Assembly: GCA_954871525.1 (NCBI GenBank)
Contig: OX940870.1
Coordinates: 31,548,555-31,612,554, forward strand
Length of the DNA stretch: 64,000 bases
Direction: 5' to 3'
From: Parietaria judaica
Lineage: Eukaryota; Streptophyta; Magnoliopsida; Rosales; Urticaceae
The notes beneath the pieces are model-generated. The model made no database searches, was not told the origin of the DNA, and saw only the letters and a list, made by a program, of their open reading frames with translations. Position numbers and translations under genes: made by a program. The stretch's first letter is position 1. Every line of letters begins with the position of its first letter. This document shows, in pieces, positions 46,132-58,196 of the stretch.

Positions 46132-47934
46132 CATTTTTGTCATTAACTCAAACAGTCTTAAGATAGCTTTTTATATAAAATTAGTGAGAGATGGTCATCT
46201 TTCTTTTTTGATCATCTCTAATATTAGAATTTTACCTTAATTTTTTTTTTTTTTTTTTTTTTTGCGCATAGTTTGTAAATTTTATTTGTTTCCTATTAAA
46301 TTTCTTAGTCGTTATGTTTTTTTTTTTTTATCATAGGTGCTATATTCATATGGTTGGATTTAATGGTCTATATATGTCTCTAATATTAAAGAGCTCTTTC
46401 AATTGATTTCGATTTTTTTTTCTTCTCAGATCATCTTGCAAATCGTAGGCTATTCTTTGTGTGGTTAAAGATTTCCGACTCAATCCAATCAGTGTATATT
46501 TGAACTTTATATTTTTTTTATTTTACTGTACGTGATTAATGATATATATATATATATATATATATTGACATGAGTGTTTAAACCATGATTCTTATGTTAC
46601 ATGTTCAAATGTTCATCATCGAGTATTGTGTGTATAATGCTCTTCTTTATATTTGTTTTGTCCCAATGTAAGTTTTTGTGTTGAAGGACAATCATTGTGT
46701 GTATATTGTGTGTATTGTTTTTATAGGACAATCAATCGAGTATTGTGTGTATATTGCTTTTATAGGACAATCATTGATTCGTGGTTAGTCGATTAGTTGT
46801 AATTTTGATTCAGAACTACTTGATTATATATTTGGGTCATAATTCGATCGCGTTTCTTCACATGCTCTACTTCTTGATATTTTTTTGGTAACATGTGTTT
46901 TTGGTAAAGATGTTTGTTGAAAATATAGGTATATTTTCTTATTTATGTTTTGAATATTATGTTTCGATCTTTGATTATTTGCAAATAGTGCCCCTGAGTT
47001 GTTTGTCATATATTTGACTACAAGCCAACAAATTATTATTTTTGCCTTTTTCTCTTGAATTAGTTTGGCTAAACCATGACATTGCATGGTATTTTCCATT
47101 ATATTTCATATTTTAGTTTGTCTATTTTCTTAAGCAATACTGCATTCTTTTTAAATCAAATTGCTATACGTTTGATTTGGTGTATATTCATGTTAGTCTC
47201 AAATCTCAAACATAATATAGTGGAAGATGATCGTTAGAGCCACAAAGCGGACACAAATTCACAATTAACGTGGTATTCTTTTTCTAATTCATAATATAGG
47301 GAAATGCTCATACTTTCAAACAATTCATTTATATCCATTTTAAAAATATTTCAGACCATATTAACCCTGGTTTTAATTATATTTATTTATTTTCGTATTT
47401 AATTATTTATTATATATTTTAATTTTCGAAATTAATTTATCCTAAAATTTTGGTTGAAAACTTTCCCAATTAATTAGATTATCATTTAATTTTGTTACTT
47501 TGACCCAAAAATTAAATTTTTTTTTTCCTCTTCCCCTCTTTCCCTCTCACGTTCTCTCTCTTCTCCCATCCCTCCCTCTCTCACGTATGCTCTATTCTCC
47601 TTCTCTCTCTCACACAAGTCTGCTCTATTCTCCCTCTCTCTCTTTCTCTCCTTTGGGCGTGGCTTCGGCGGCCGAGTCGGCGACCGTGGCCTCCGTCGCG
47701 GTCGCCCTCCGTCGCGGTCGCCTTTTGTCGTGCCTCCTTCCTTTGCCGCTCTTCGTCGCGGTCGTCCTCCGTCACGCATCCTTCCTATATCACTCTCCAT
47801 CGCGGTCGCCCTCCGTCATTCTCATTTTGTTCGCCGTCTCTCGGTCGCCGGATCAAACACGGTAAGATTTTTTATTTTTGTAAATCGTTTTACAAGATCT
47901 TGGAGTGGAATATTTCTTGGAGTGTTAAATGAAT

Positions 47935-48370
47935 TTACACGATATTGTAAAGGATTTACACGATTTGTAAATGCATTTATAAAATTGTGTAAATGGATTT
48001 ACACAATTTTGTAGGGGTTTTACACGATTTTGCAGTGGTAATATTTTTCGTAAAAATATATGCAGTTTTTACAGGTTAATAAAATTTTCGTATATATATT
48101 TACAGTTTAAATATACGTTTGGTGTTGGTATATATATCGATATATATATATATTTACAGTTTTGGTATTGAAATATATATTTACAGCTTTGTAATTATAT
48201 TTACACTTTAAATTTCGTATATATATTTACAGCTTAAATATATTTTGTGATTATATTTACGGTTTAAATTTCGCATATCTATTTACAGTTTAAATTTCGT
48301 ATATATATTTACAGTTTAAATATATCGATTATATATATATTTACAGTTTAAATATATCGATATATAATGT
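47935..48370. repeat. Two adjacent minisatellites
   Basis: The first (about 47935-48035) repeats GGATTTACACGATTTTGTA-like units. The second (about 48055-48370) repeats ATATATATTTACAGTTTAAA-like units eight or more times with variable spacing. Confidence 0.7.
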
Positions 48371-48960
48371 TTGAATTTTTTTAATTGATTTTGAAAATTT
48401 TATTAACATATAAAAACGTTATAATCCTTATAAATAGGAAAAAAATATGAAATCTAAATACTAGCTAAAAATGACGAAATAACAATTTATTTGAATTTTT
48501 TTTTTTAAATGGCGGAATAAAAGCTAAAAATTCAAATAAATTGCAAACTAATTAATAGGGAAAAACAGATTCATATTTAATGGTCAACGTGATTTGTAAA
48601 ATATTATCCAAGATATTACTAATTAATAGGGGAGATTAGTTTCTCTTTTTGCTACACTTAAGGAGTTTGCTACAAAATCGAAGATATTTTGTTATTTTTG
48701 CCATTTAGTTTATTTTTCTTTTTTTTAGCATTTAAGTTATTTTTCCAAATTGTGAATTTCTATTTTCATCAAATTCTTAATTGCTGCAAATTAAGTTGTT
48801 AATTTGACTAATATGAGGTTGAATTTTTAAAATAAAAATGAGCTCTCAAATTAAAGCTAATCTCGCACCGGTGATACTTTAAGAAAATAGTATGGCATTC
48901 TGATCACAGTATTGTATGGCCTAATTATCTCTTACTTTTATTTGTAGTAATACTGTTTTC

Positions 48961-49502
48961 TCTTAGAATTTTTTTTATTCTCCTCCTAATTGGCTTCGCC
49001 AATTATACACTACCTTCCTAACGGTTCTTGATTTGTGTAACTGCAACTTCATGTAGCTGATTCGTATTCAGCAAGCTAGCTGGGTAACTCCGGGTAACCG
49101 ATTCTTCATATGAAGAATCGAGGAAGGATTTCACGTTCTTAGCAAAAAGCGTGTCGTCGACCAAAGTCGTGCCTAAGGGGAGGCGGAGTAGGCGCCCGCC
49201 TATAGTAAAAAAAATAATCTTAGGGGCCCCCGAACATCAAATTTAAGGGCCCCAAAAAAATAATCAATTTAATGATATATTAGAATCAATTTAATTAAAT
49301 TTAAGGGCCCAAAAAATATAATAAAAACCACTCAATTTTAATATTTGGACCTCTAGTTCCCAAATTATTTAGGGCTCCTAATTTGTTTTAATAAAAATCA
49401 CTAAACTATAATATTTGGGCCCCCAATTCCTAAACTAATTAGGGGCCCTTATTCATCACGTTCACTTTGTAATTTCCTCATGTCATTTATTCCCTAATAC
49501 CC
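48961..49502. repeat. Duplicated block A, copy 1
   Basis: About 540 bases, nearly identical to 54590-55107. The block includes a 20-bp perfect palindrome (GATTCTTCATATGAAGAATC) and the left end of the hAT remnant that follows. Confidence 0.88.
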
Positions 49503-50025
49503 AAAAAAAATTCTCTCTAGTAAGTGTGAACTTGTCAACAGACAAAAAGAGAGCGATCAATGTTTTGAATTACATAAAAGAATTGGATTGTAGTTATCCA
49601 AATGCTTGGATTGCCTACCGAATTATCCTAACCATACCAGTCACAGTTGCACATGCAGAAAGAAACTTCTTGAAGTTAAAGTTGATCGAGTCTTATTCGA
49701 TCACTTATGTCTCAAGATAGGTTGAGTGGTTTAGCTACATTGTCTATCGAAAAAGACATGGTCAGAAACTCGATTAAGCAGTGTTGATTAATACTTTTTC
49801 TTCTAAAACTGCTAGACGTGATTTATATGAATGATACCGAATTATGCTAACCATACCAGTCACACTTGCACATGCAGAAAGAAACTTCTTGAAGTTAAAA
49901 TTGATCAAGTCTTATCTTCGATCAACCATGTCTCAAGATAGGTTGAGTGATTGCATTAAAGTTACAGTTAGAGGCCCCAAAAAATTCCCTAGCCTAGGGC
50001 CCCGAATATCTCAGACACGACCTTG
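49162..50025 (+). pseudogene. Remnant of a hAT (ZMYM1-like) transposon
   Basis: Left end CAAAGTCGTGCCTAAG and right end CTCAGACACGACCTTG form an imperfect inverted repeat. Inside, frames near 49526-49720 and 49844-50032 encode pieces of the hAT dimerisation region (ILTIPVTVAHAERNFLKLKL, then SQDRLS). The coding piece is present twice in tandem (from about 49618 and 49837), and both copies are broken. The fragment corresponds to the C-terminus of DUF4371/ZMYM1-type transposases. A convincing 8-bp duplication was not found. Confidence 0.75.
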
Positions 50026-50367
50026 CGTCTAGCTGTTCAAAAAACAATCAAACTAATTTTATTTTCTTGGGTTGGGCTTGGGCATTTCGGGCCCTATATA
50101 AGCTTTTAAAAAGAATAAATGACTTATTGTTCATACGAACTCATAGAATTTATAAACGACAAAGTCGTTCACCAACATTTTCAACTGAATTATTATTAAT
50201 GTTATTAGGTGCTCTTAGTCATGATAGAAGTATATAACAATTAATGTAAGTTACTATTGCAACGAAGAACAACAAGCACAGCATATTCAAGTCATCATTA
50301 TAATTTTTATTTTTTTAATTCATATGAAAGTGAAACTAACCAGAATGTGGTGCAAAGTTTTTAAAAT
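50026..50367. other. Spacer between hAT remnant and block B
   Basis: About 340 AT-rich bases with no recognisable feature. Confidence 0.4.
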
Positions 50368-50896
50368 ATTGACTATTCAACTCATACAATATTGAACATC
50401 AAATAACTAACTTATAAGTATTTCAATAGAATTTTTAATAATCTATATATATATATATTAAAAGGAGGAACTCATAATTGATGTGGCAAAACAAGGTATT
50501 GAGAAATAAATTTTTCTTACAAGAAGTAAAAAGTGGTGTGACACAATCAAATCAAGCAATTGGAAAATCTATTTTTCTTAGAATTTATAATTATTTTTTT
50601 AATAAAAATCTTAGAAATATTCCAAGAGCATTTAATTTTGCAGTCATTAAATTGTTCATGAAAAGGTGAAGATGGAAAGGTGAAGCTACATGAACTCTTT
50701 TTTTAACTCATAGTCAATAATTCATGTACTAAATATTTTCACGAGGTCGTTATACATTCATGTATGCAAGTTTACATTCAATACTTCAATATCCTTTAAT
50801 TATAAGCTACGCCAAAGGTCTTGGTATTAATTAATATCGACCACAGTAACAATGAGAAATTATGTACCTCCCATTATAGAGTCCATTGTTTCATTG
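50368..50896. repeat. Duplicated block B, copy 1
   Basis: Nearly identical to 54058-54584. Its start contains AATCTATATATATATA, then TTAAAAGGAGGAACTCATAA and GATGTGGCA, which recalls the 5' end of plant Helitrons. That assignment is tentative because no CTRR 3' end was identified. Confidence 0.85.
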
Positions 50897-51586
50897 TTTC
50901 ATTGATTTGACGATGATTACGTCATCTATAATATATTTGTAAATACATGCGAATACGAATTAAGGAGTAGAGAATTACAAATATACGTCGTCGACTTCAT
51001 ATTTGTACTTCCTGATACCTTGCCTTGTACTTACAGACTCGTGTCTTGGAGCACATAAATGCCTTAGAAGCGAAGAATCTACGTGTCGTTGATGTCGACC
51101 AATCATCTTCTCTAAACGGCACACGATTAAATGCCTCTTGACACCGCAACTTCGTCGTTTAAGTCTTCATTAAACGGGCATCCACGACGTGGGCTTTGCA
51201 CTTTCTCTTGGGCTTAGGCCCAAAATGTTTTGCTTCCTTCTTAGATGAATCGGGCTTATTGGGCTTTGTTCTAATCTATTAAGTCTGACAAAGTTGTACA
51301 TCAAGAAAATGTACAATTGTGCGGCCTGATATTATTTCAGAATTATTAGTGACTCTTTTACCCTTTGGAATGTCTTTCTTGTAGAATTATAACTGATTTT
51401 TTATACTACTATTGTGCTCAAATTAATGACAGGAGTACGAAATTAAGCTTCTTTTTCCCAATCAATGTAGTATTTACTGATTGATCATTTATAGTTCCCT
51501 CAAATTCTGATGTCCAAAATCATGATAGCTAAGCAGAACATTGTGTATACACCGAGAACAACCAAACGTGCTAGTTACAAGTTCTC
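50897..51586. other. Intergenic, downstream of TMEM230 gene
   Basis: No gene seen. A stretch near 51190-51265 has several GGGCTT/GGCCCA words, which may belong to an old promoter or transposon. Confidence 0.4.
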
Positions 51587-52431
51587 CTAGTAATCAGGGA
51601 TCGAGGTGAAGCGATATCCTTTGGCACCCCTCCACGCATAATACGCAATCCGCGTCTCGTAAAAGCCTGCAGCAACAAGAGGAGAGTGTTATTCATCAAT
51701 CCGAACATAAGGATCCATATCGATACAAGTGAAACCGATTTACGTTTCACGAGAAAAACGTAATTAGAACACCACAGCAGTTCATATGATCCATTCAAGA
51801 TATAAGAATATACCAAAAACTTCATATGGCTCGCCAAACAAGCGTAATCGGAAAAGAACAATGGTCACAAAATTACCCTTATCAAAAACAGTCTTAAACT
51901 GTCGTAAATGGTAAAGGTAATTGTGACCCAAAAGATAAGTTTTATTAGTCCAAAACTTTGGGGTTAAAAAATCAAATAGTGGTAAATAGAAGATTAAAAA
52001 TTCAAGTTTTTCTTTTTTACCAAATTACGTCTTCAATGAAATTTCAATGACACCTTGAATGAAATTTCTACGATTTCTGAGACTTCATAAGTAAAAGATG
52101 AGGAACATATCTAACACTACGTAGATCACATTTAGATCTAATAAGAGAAATGATTAGTACCTGGAAGAAAGGAGAGGATCCCCAGAGCTAAGAGACCATA
52201 AGCTTGAGAGCTTTCTCCTCCCATGTGGCCTGTGAAGATGAAGTACGAAAGGAAGAGTAGAGATGACCCGAGAAACAGCAGAAAGAGAGCAAGAGCTATG
52301 GACTTCCATGGAATTTTGTCAATCGACTTCGGTTCGTAGTCAAACCGAGGATCATACTGCCCCTCCCTACTGTTACCATCGTGCTCATCGTCAGGAACGC
52401 GGCTGTACTGCACGTTGCGCCTTGTAGCCAT
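51587..52431 (-). CDS. TMEM230 family (DUF872) membrane protein
   Basis: Two coding exons, 52431-52161 and 51666-51587, joined at a phase-1 GT-AG intron, give 116 aa, the usual plant length. The N-terminus is hydrophilic (MATRRNVQYSRVPDDEHDG), with DPRFDYEPKS before the first membrane segment. Two membrane segments lie at about 49-69 (IALALFLLFLGSSLLFLSYF) and 80-92. The conserved C-terminal motif FYETRIAYYAWRGAKGY is present. The animal homolog TMEM230 acts in endosomal and secretory vesicle trafficking; the plant role is inferred. A leader exon ends at 53885 (CTTCAG then GTTGG), and the leader intron runs 53884-52434, so the ATG is two bases into the first coding exon. A TTG-initiated extension upstream was rejected. 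Confidence 0.93.
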
Positions 52432-52433
52432 GT

Positions 52434-53884
52434 CTACAAATACCACATGCAAAATGAGGGTCTTGAATTTCTACATTGACAAGCCGTGTACTTTTAAAAA
52501 AGAAAAGACAAATAACAGAGAACAGCGAGGTTACCATTTATTAAGTGGCAGTGCAGTATGTTATTTATTCAATAGAAATCCTAACTAGTATATAGATATA
52601 GAAGCTAAAAAACCCGGTTTAAAAAAAAAAAAAAAAAAAGCTAAAAAACCCTACATTTCAGCAGAGATTGGTACAGGGTCTCAAGCTAGGATAACCAATC
52701 TATTAAGATATTAGAAAGCAAGACAGGGAGATTTACAATAACAGTCCATACTCCATACATTTGAAATAGTGAAAAGAACACTCATCGGAAGAATCAAACG
52801 AAGTCAACTAACTTAATGGTGGCCAGGGATGGAGAAAAGAACAGGACATGGCAGAAAATTGGGCACTCAATTTTCCCTTTCTTTTGTTCTCGCTATTGTT
52901 AAGAGCTTACGACGTTGGTCTTTCTAAAATATCCCTACATTTCTTGTGACCGAAGTTTGAAAATTTCCATGAGAATCAACGTAGCAAACAAAATCACTCG
53001 CTAGCAAGCCGAGAAGAATGCACTTGCCCAACACATCACAACCCAAGAAGAGCAAACTGACCAGTAAACAAAATCGCAGAGTAGTATTATTATTTTTTTC
53101 TTCATTACCAAAACACTAAAGACGAAATGGTAATATATAGCTTTTGGATCGTAACAAATGTGCAACCACTTTCGATCAATCAAGTTAAGAACACAATTTA
53201 AACATAAATAAGCTGTGAAAACAGCTTGAAGACAAAGGGAATGGCTGATTTGAGAGGACCAGGAGTTTATTGGGTTTAATGCTGCTTAGTCGATATAAAC
53301 GACAAAACGACACATGTTTTTAAGGGATTAACAGAAACGAGTTACGACGATAGACACAGTAGTTTCAAATCATTGTTTGGTACATATCTTTTCAGTAAAA
53401 TAAAAAACTGAACTGTACAAGAAAATGAATAAACTAAAATTATCTATTGGAATGAGTTAATGGTTTATTAGAGAATTGAGATTAAACTACCATAATTCAC
53501 AGTTTTGATCATTGCTAATAATCAATTCACAGTTCATTATGGGACAGTTTCTCATACACAAGTTGATCCTCCAATGTTCAAGAACCCCAAACAGAATCAT
53601 GGAGTGATAACCGGAAAGAGAAGATCCAAACAATCATGTCATTCACAAAACTTAGCAATCTACTACTCAGAAGTCAATCAAACGTGAAAGTTGAAGAAAT
53701 CCGGCATTCTTGAACACCTTAAGTCAGCTAATATAGACCAAAAATCAATCGCATATCAAGAAATCACAGAGTATTGATCAAGATATCACTACTACCTAAA
53801 ACGAACGAGAAAATCCAATCTCTGAACCAAATAGCATGGATTGAAAGTTGAAACATATAAATTTGGCTGAAAACAAAAACCAAC
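52434..53884 (-). other. Leader intron of TMEM230 gene
   Basis: GT-AG intron of about 1.45 kb in the 5' untranslated region. It is AT-rich, with a poly-A run at 52622-52639, and no coding sequence. Confidence 0.65.
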
Positions 53885-54057
53885 CTGAAGGAATCGACTC
53901 CGATCGGAGAGAAGTGTGGTTCGACGCCTATGGTGGTGCAGAGCAGAATCGCAGTCGCAGAGAAAGGCGAACCTGAGCTCGAGCTTCACGGTGATGGGGA
54001 TCTGGGGTGAGAGGATGGGGATCTGGGGTGAGAGGAGACTGTGAAGGAAATGAGTTC
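53885..54057 (-). promoter_or_regulatory. TMEM230 leader exon and start region
   Basis: GC-richer leader sequence with a good donor at its 3' end. It includes a 21-bp tandem duplication (GATGGGGATCTGGGGTGAGAG at 53993 and 54014). Block B copy 2 begins at 54058, so the promoter is within transposon-derived DNA. Confidence 0.55.
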
Positions 54058-54584
54058 ATTGACTATTCAACTCATACAATATTGAATATTAATAACTAAC
54101 TTATAAGTATTTTAATAGAATTTTTAATAATCTATATATATTAAAAGAGGAACTCATAAGTGATGTGGCAAGATGTAAACAAGGTATTGAGAAATAGATT
54201 TTTCTTACAAGAAGTAAAAAGTGGTGTGACACAATCAAATCAAGCAATTGGAAAATCTATTTTTCTTAGAATTTATAATTATTTTTTTAATAAAAATCTT
54301 AGAAATATTCCAAGAGCATTTAATTTTGCAGTCATTAAATTGTTCATGAAAAGGTGAAGATGGAAAGGTGAAGCTACATGAACTCTTTTTTTAACTCATA
54401 GTCAATAATTCATGTACTAAATATTTTCACGAGGTCGTTATACATTCATGTATGCAAGTTTACATTCAATACTTCAATATCCTTTAATTATAAGCTACGC
54501 CAAAGGTCTTGGTATTAATTAATATCGACCACAGTAACAATGAGAAATTATGTACCTCCCATTAAAGAGTCCATTGTTTCATTG
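54058..54584. repeat. Duplicated block B, copy 2
   Basis: About 97% identical by eye to 50368-50896, in the same orientation, with small indels (for example TGT insertions near 54173). Confidence 0.88.
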
Positions 54585-54589
54585 TCTTG

Positions 54590-55107
54590 TCTTAGAATTT
54601 TTTTTATGCTCCTCCTAACGGCTTCGCCAATTATACACTACCTTCTTAACGGTTCTTGATTTGTGTAACTGCAACTTCGGGTAGCTGATTTGTATTATTC
54701 AGCAAGCTAGCTGGGTAACTCCGAGTAACCGATTCTTCATATGAAGAATCGAGGAAGGATTTCACGTTGCTTAGCAAAAACCGTGTCGTCGACCAAAGTC
54801 GTGCCTAAGGGGAGGCGGAGTAGGCGCCCGCCTTTAGTAAAAAAAAATCTTAGGGGCCCCCGAAAAAGTAATCAATTTAATTATATAGTAGAATCAATTT
54901 AATTAAATTTAAGGGCCCAAAAAATATAATAAAAATCACTCAATTTTAATATTTGGACCCCTAGTTCCCAAATTATTTAAGGCTCCTAATTTGTTTTAAT
55001 AAAAATCACTAAACTACAATATTTGAGCCCCCAATTCTTAAACTAATTAGGGGCCCTTATTCTCACTTCACTTTGTAATTTCCTTATGTCATTTATTCCC
55101 TAATACC
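54590..55107. repeat. Duplicated block A, copy 2
   Basis: Matches 48961-49502 in the same orientation. It carries the left end of the hAT remnant (from 54794) but stops before the transposase pieces. Only 5 bases separate it from block B copy 2. Confidence 0.88.
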
Positions 55108-55461
55108 AATCAGTGGTGGTGTTAGTTGTGCGCGAGCTTCCGTGTTCTCAATCAGTGGTGGTGTTTTTTTTTCATTCTCTATATCATGTATAGTGGTAGT
55201 ACATTAATACAGTGATGAATCGTATGAGAAGATATTCGAAGAAAAAAAGCCATAAATAAACCATGTTTCAATTTATAATTATGAAGGTTAAAGCATTATA
55301 CTGATATAATTCTAATAACAGTATGCCATCCATTCACAAGACAAGAGCAGTTTTGTTTTCCTTTCCATCACATGTAATTCATATTTATACACGCACACAC
55401 TTACAAACACAACACTCATTTATAACAATAAAAAAATACACTTATATATATATATATATAT
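55108..55461. other. Intergenic, no gene seen
   Basis: AT-rich with a short direct repeat AATCAGTGGTGGTGTT at 55108 and 55150, and a (TA)n run before 55461. Confidence 0.4.
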
Positions 55462-56225
55462 CAAGGTTTTAATGTACTACTTTTCGAGGCGAGGCCTTTT
55501 CTCACTGCCTGAAGAGGCGTAAGCCTCGATTTTTAATAATAAATTAATTATAAAAAATATATAAAAAAAGCATAGTCATATAAGAAACCACACAAGTCTT
55601 AAACATAAAAAAAAACCTAAATAATGATAAATAAAAAAAAAACGATTTAAACCCTACAAAATTATACTGTAATATAGAAATATCAGATTAACAAGTTAAA
55701 TTTTAATTTTGATTTTGCTGTAAGTCTAGGGACTATAGCGAAGGCGACTTTAATTAACAGTGTCTGTACATCACAAAAGGTGGAATATTAACTGCAATTA
55801 AGCTCCAAATTAACAGTCTCTTTGACAAATGTTATAGTTTAGCATTTCAAATAAATACTACTGTATACTATTTCAAAATAAAAAGGAACCAGAGGCAGCT
55901 TGTGAAGAACAAGAAAGGAACCTGAACGGAACCAGAGGCAGAGTCAGAACCAGCTTGCGAGGAGGCGTTAAAAGATTTAGGGTTTAAAAAAACAAAATAA
56001 AAGAAGCCCATTTTTTTTTAAAAGCCCAAACCTCATTTAAAAAAAAAAAAAAAAGCCCAAACAGGCTTTTCTCGAAGATCATCTTCTCAGGCGTTCGCTT
56101 CACGATTTGCCCAGCGCCTCGGCACAGAGGCGGACGCCTTCGTACACGCCCAGAGGCTATTTCCTTCCGCCCTCGCCAAAAGGCGCGCCTTGAGGCGTAC
56201 GCCTCAATCGCCCTTTAAAACCTTC
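55462..56225. mobile_element. hAT-like non-autonomous element, about 764 bp
   Basis: The left end CAAGGTTTTAATGTACTA and right end CCCTTTAAAACCTTC are inverted repeats of the CAAGGTTTTAAA type. Subterminal regions are dense in GAGGCG/CGCCTC words (55487-55520 and 56090-56215), as expected for transposase-binding repeats. No target duplication was recognised, as the left flank is a TA run. Confidence 0.68.
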
Positions 56226-56732
56226 ACTACTATATATAATAATTAAATCTGTTGGCTAATTATAATAGTCACAAATCACCATTCTTTAATCAAAACTGAA
56301 TGATTTCCCTCCCATTTTACTAATCTTTACCACACTAACTTTACAAAATTACTGCTTTTTTGTTTGCTCAAGTATAAGCTAAAGCTACTGCTATATTTTA
56401 TCAAGAAACGAGAGGTTACCCTACCCTATCATCATGAAGCTGTCGAAAAATGTTACCTGAGTTTCGTAAGAGCAGAAATCCTCCTCCGATAATAATCTGA
56501 AACGGCAATAGACAGCTTGTTTATGTGTTTTTCAGTGAATTCAAACACTAAGAAACGTCTTATCTTTCATACAAGGAAAGCTTGGAATGGACCTCAGATT
56601 GTCCACTTTCCATTACACATGAACTATAAGCAAGACTATTGTGCACTAACCCCTTACAATAACATGAATCCTGACTCAAAACAATCAGAGCTGCATAAAC
56701 CAAAGCTTTTCGAATCACGATCGACGATATAT
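56226..56732. other. Intergenic, no gene seen
   Basis: Nothing recognisable. Confidence 0.4.
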
Positions 56733-57615
56733 GTTACACACTAACATGAATATATGACAAATAACATCGATCATCATACACAATCAAGCATGCACATAGA
56801 AAGCACAACCAAAAACTGGAAAGCTCCGCATACACAACCACATCGAAGGAAAGCTCCGCCGAAGAGCTGGGTTCGTCGAAGGCAAGCTCCGCCGAAGGGC
56901 TGGGTTTTGATGATGCTGGATTTCGTCCCACAACCAAAAACGACACCGTAATTCAAAGAACCACGCTCATTCCTAAAAACGACGTGCTCATGCCAATAAT
57001 CCAAGGAAGATTGGGCCTCTAAACAATTCTGGAGGCCCAAAAAGCGGCCCAGCACCACGGGCCCATCAAGAGTCCACTCCGAAGCTTAGTCAACAAGAGC
57101 CAAGCCTCCTCGAAGACCAAGCCCACGAAGATCAGGCCCACGAGGACCAAGCAGCTCTTCCGAAGATTGAGCGACCTCGAAGAATAGGCGTGCTCTCCCT
57201 TTATTGACCAACTCAGAGTCTTCCACGTGGAAAGGGACCAAGTACCACGTCGTCCAGATTTCACGCACGGTGACAAGAGGAGATGCGAAGAGATCTCTAC
57301 TTAGTCTAACTAGCCGTTACGAGATTAGAGGAGAGAGACGTTGTAAACTAGGCTATAAATAAAGCCTACGAAGTAACCAAAGGGACGGACAATTCGTTCT
57401 ACATTTTATACTAGTTATTCATTCTGTAATCGTCTTGCTATCAATCAAATATATTTTCTCTTTAATATCGCTCAACCCTTCACAAATTCTTCATCTCGTG
57501 ACTTTGTTCACCGAAGTGGATTTTATCTCGTAAAGTTAAGATCTATTGTCATATTCACCATAAACAGAGTGCTATCACTTTGTGACAGTTGGTCGTGATT
57601 ATTCACATCAACAGG
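56733..57615 (+). mobile_element. Possible LTR or short LTR-element remnant
   Basis: The segment has an LTR-like order. It starts TGTTACACACTAAC, has short internal repeats (AAGCTCCGCCGAAG, 56855-56900) and a TATA-like CTATAAATAAAG (57353-57364). An AT-rich polyadenylation-like stretch follows (57425-57470), then AGAGTGCTATCACTTTG. No second LTR, target duplication or gag/pol frame is seen, so the call is tentative. Confidence 0.4.
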
Positions 57616-58196
57616 TTTGTCGATTCAAGAGGGTTTCACGAAGGGGTTTGAGGAAAGAGGGCTTAGACAAAAGGGGTTCATTTCGATGAAAAATAAATAT
57701 AAATTAATTCTGATAAATTTAGAAAGTGAGAAACCAGAAGCAAAACCACTTTCCCAATAAAATATTCGGTAGCAATGATTTGGCGCAAGTTTTTCCAAAA
57801 TTTGGATAAAAACATTTCGCTTACCAAGGTTCAACTTACCGATGTTACCGATAAACCGATTACCGTTTTTGACGGATTAATCGATAGCTTACCGATTAAT
57901 CGACGGAAAACCTATAATACTGTAGCTTACCGATTACCGATACTTTTCGATGATTATCAACGGATTATCGATACTTTTCGACAGAAAACCTATAAAATAT
58001 TTTTATACTATCATACCTCAAATACAAAATATAGATAATGTCATACACACACATATAATGTCATACACACATAGTCTAACAAGTCGCAACTATCAAATAC
58101 AAAGTCTAATATAGTAATATCTTTAACTCAAACACATAATAGAAAGAAGTGCATGGATAGAAATAATACTCAACAGTCAAATCGACTTCTCCAACC

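Larger units (their letters stand above)
45560..48960. other. Intergenic, no gene seen
   Basis: AT-rich and repeat-rich. It includes a 78-bp tandem duplication (46014 and 46092), a T-run at 46241-46263, (TA)n at 46544-46564 and a pyrimidine-rich stretch at 47520-47660. A GTCGCGGTCGCC-type repeat follows at 47690-47815, then minisatellites to 48370. A 121-codon frame over the pyrimidine-rich stretch is low-complexity and not called. Confidence 0.45.

Noticed and set aside
47495..47865. Frames of 121 and 101 codons on opposite strands
   Set aside because: Low-complexity pyrimidine-rich DNA and a short tandem repeat; no domain.
52138..52452. TMEM230 start seven codons upstream of the chosen ATG
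   Set aside because: That codon is TTG and lies beyond the splice acceptor, so it is intronic.
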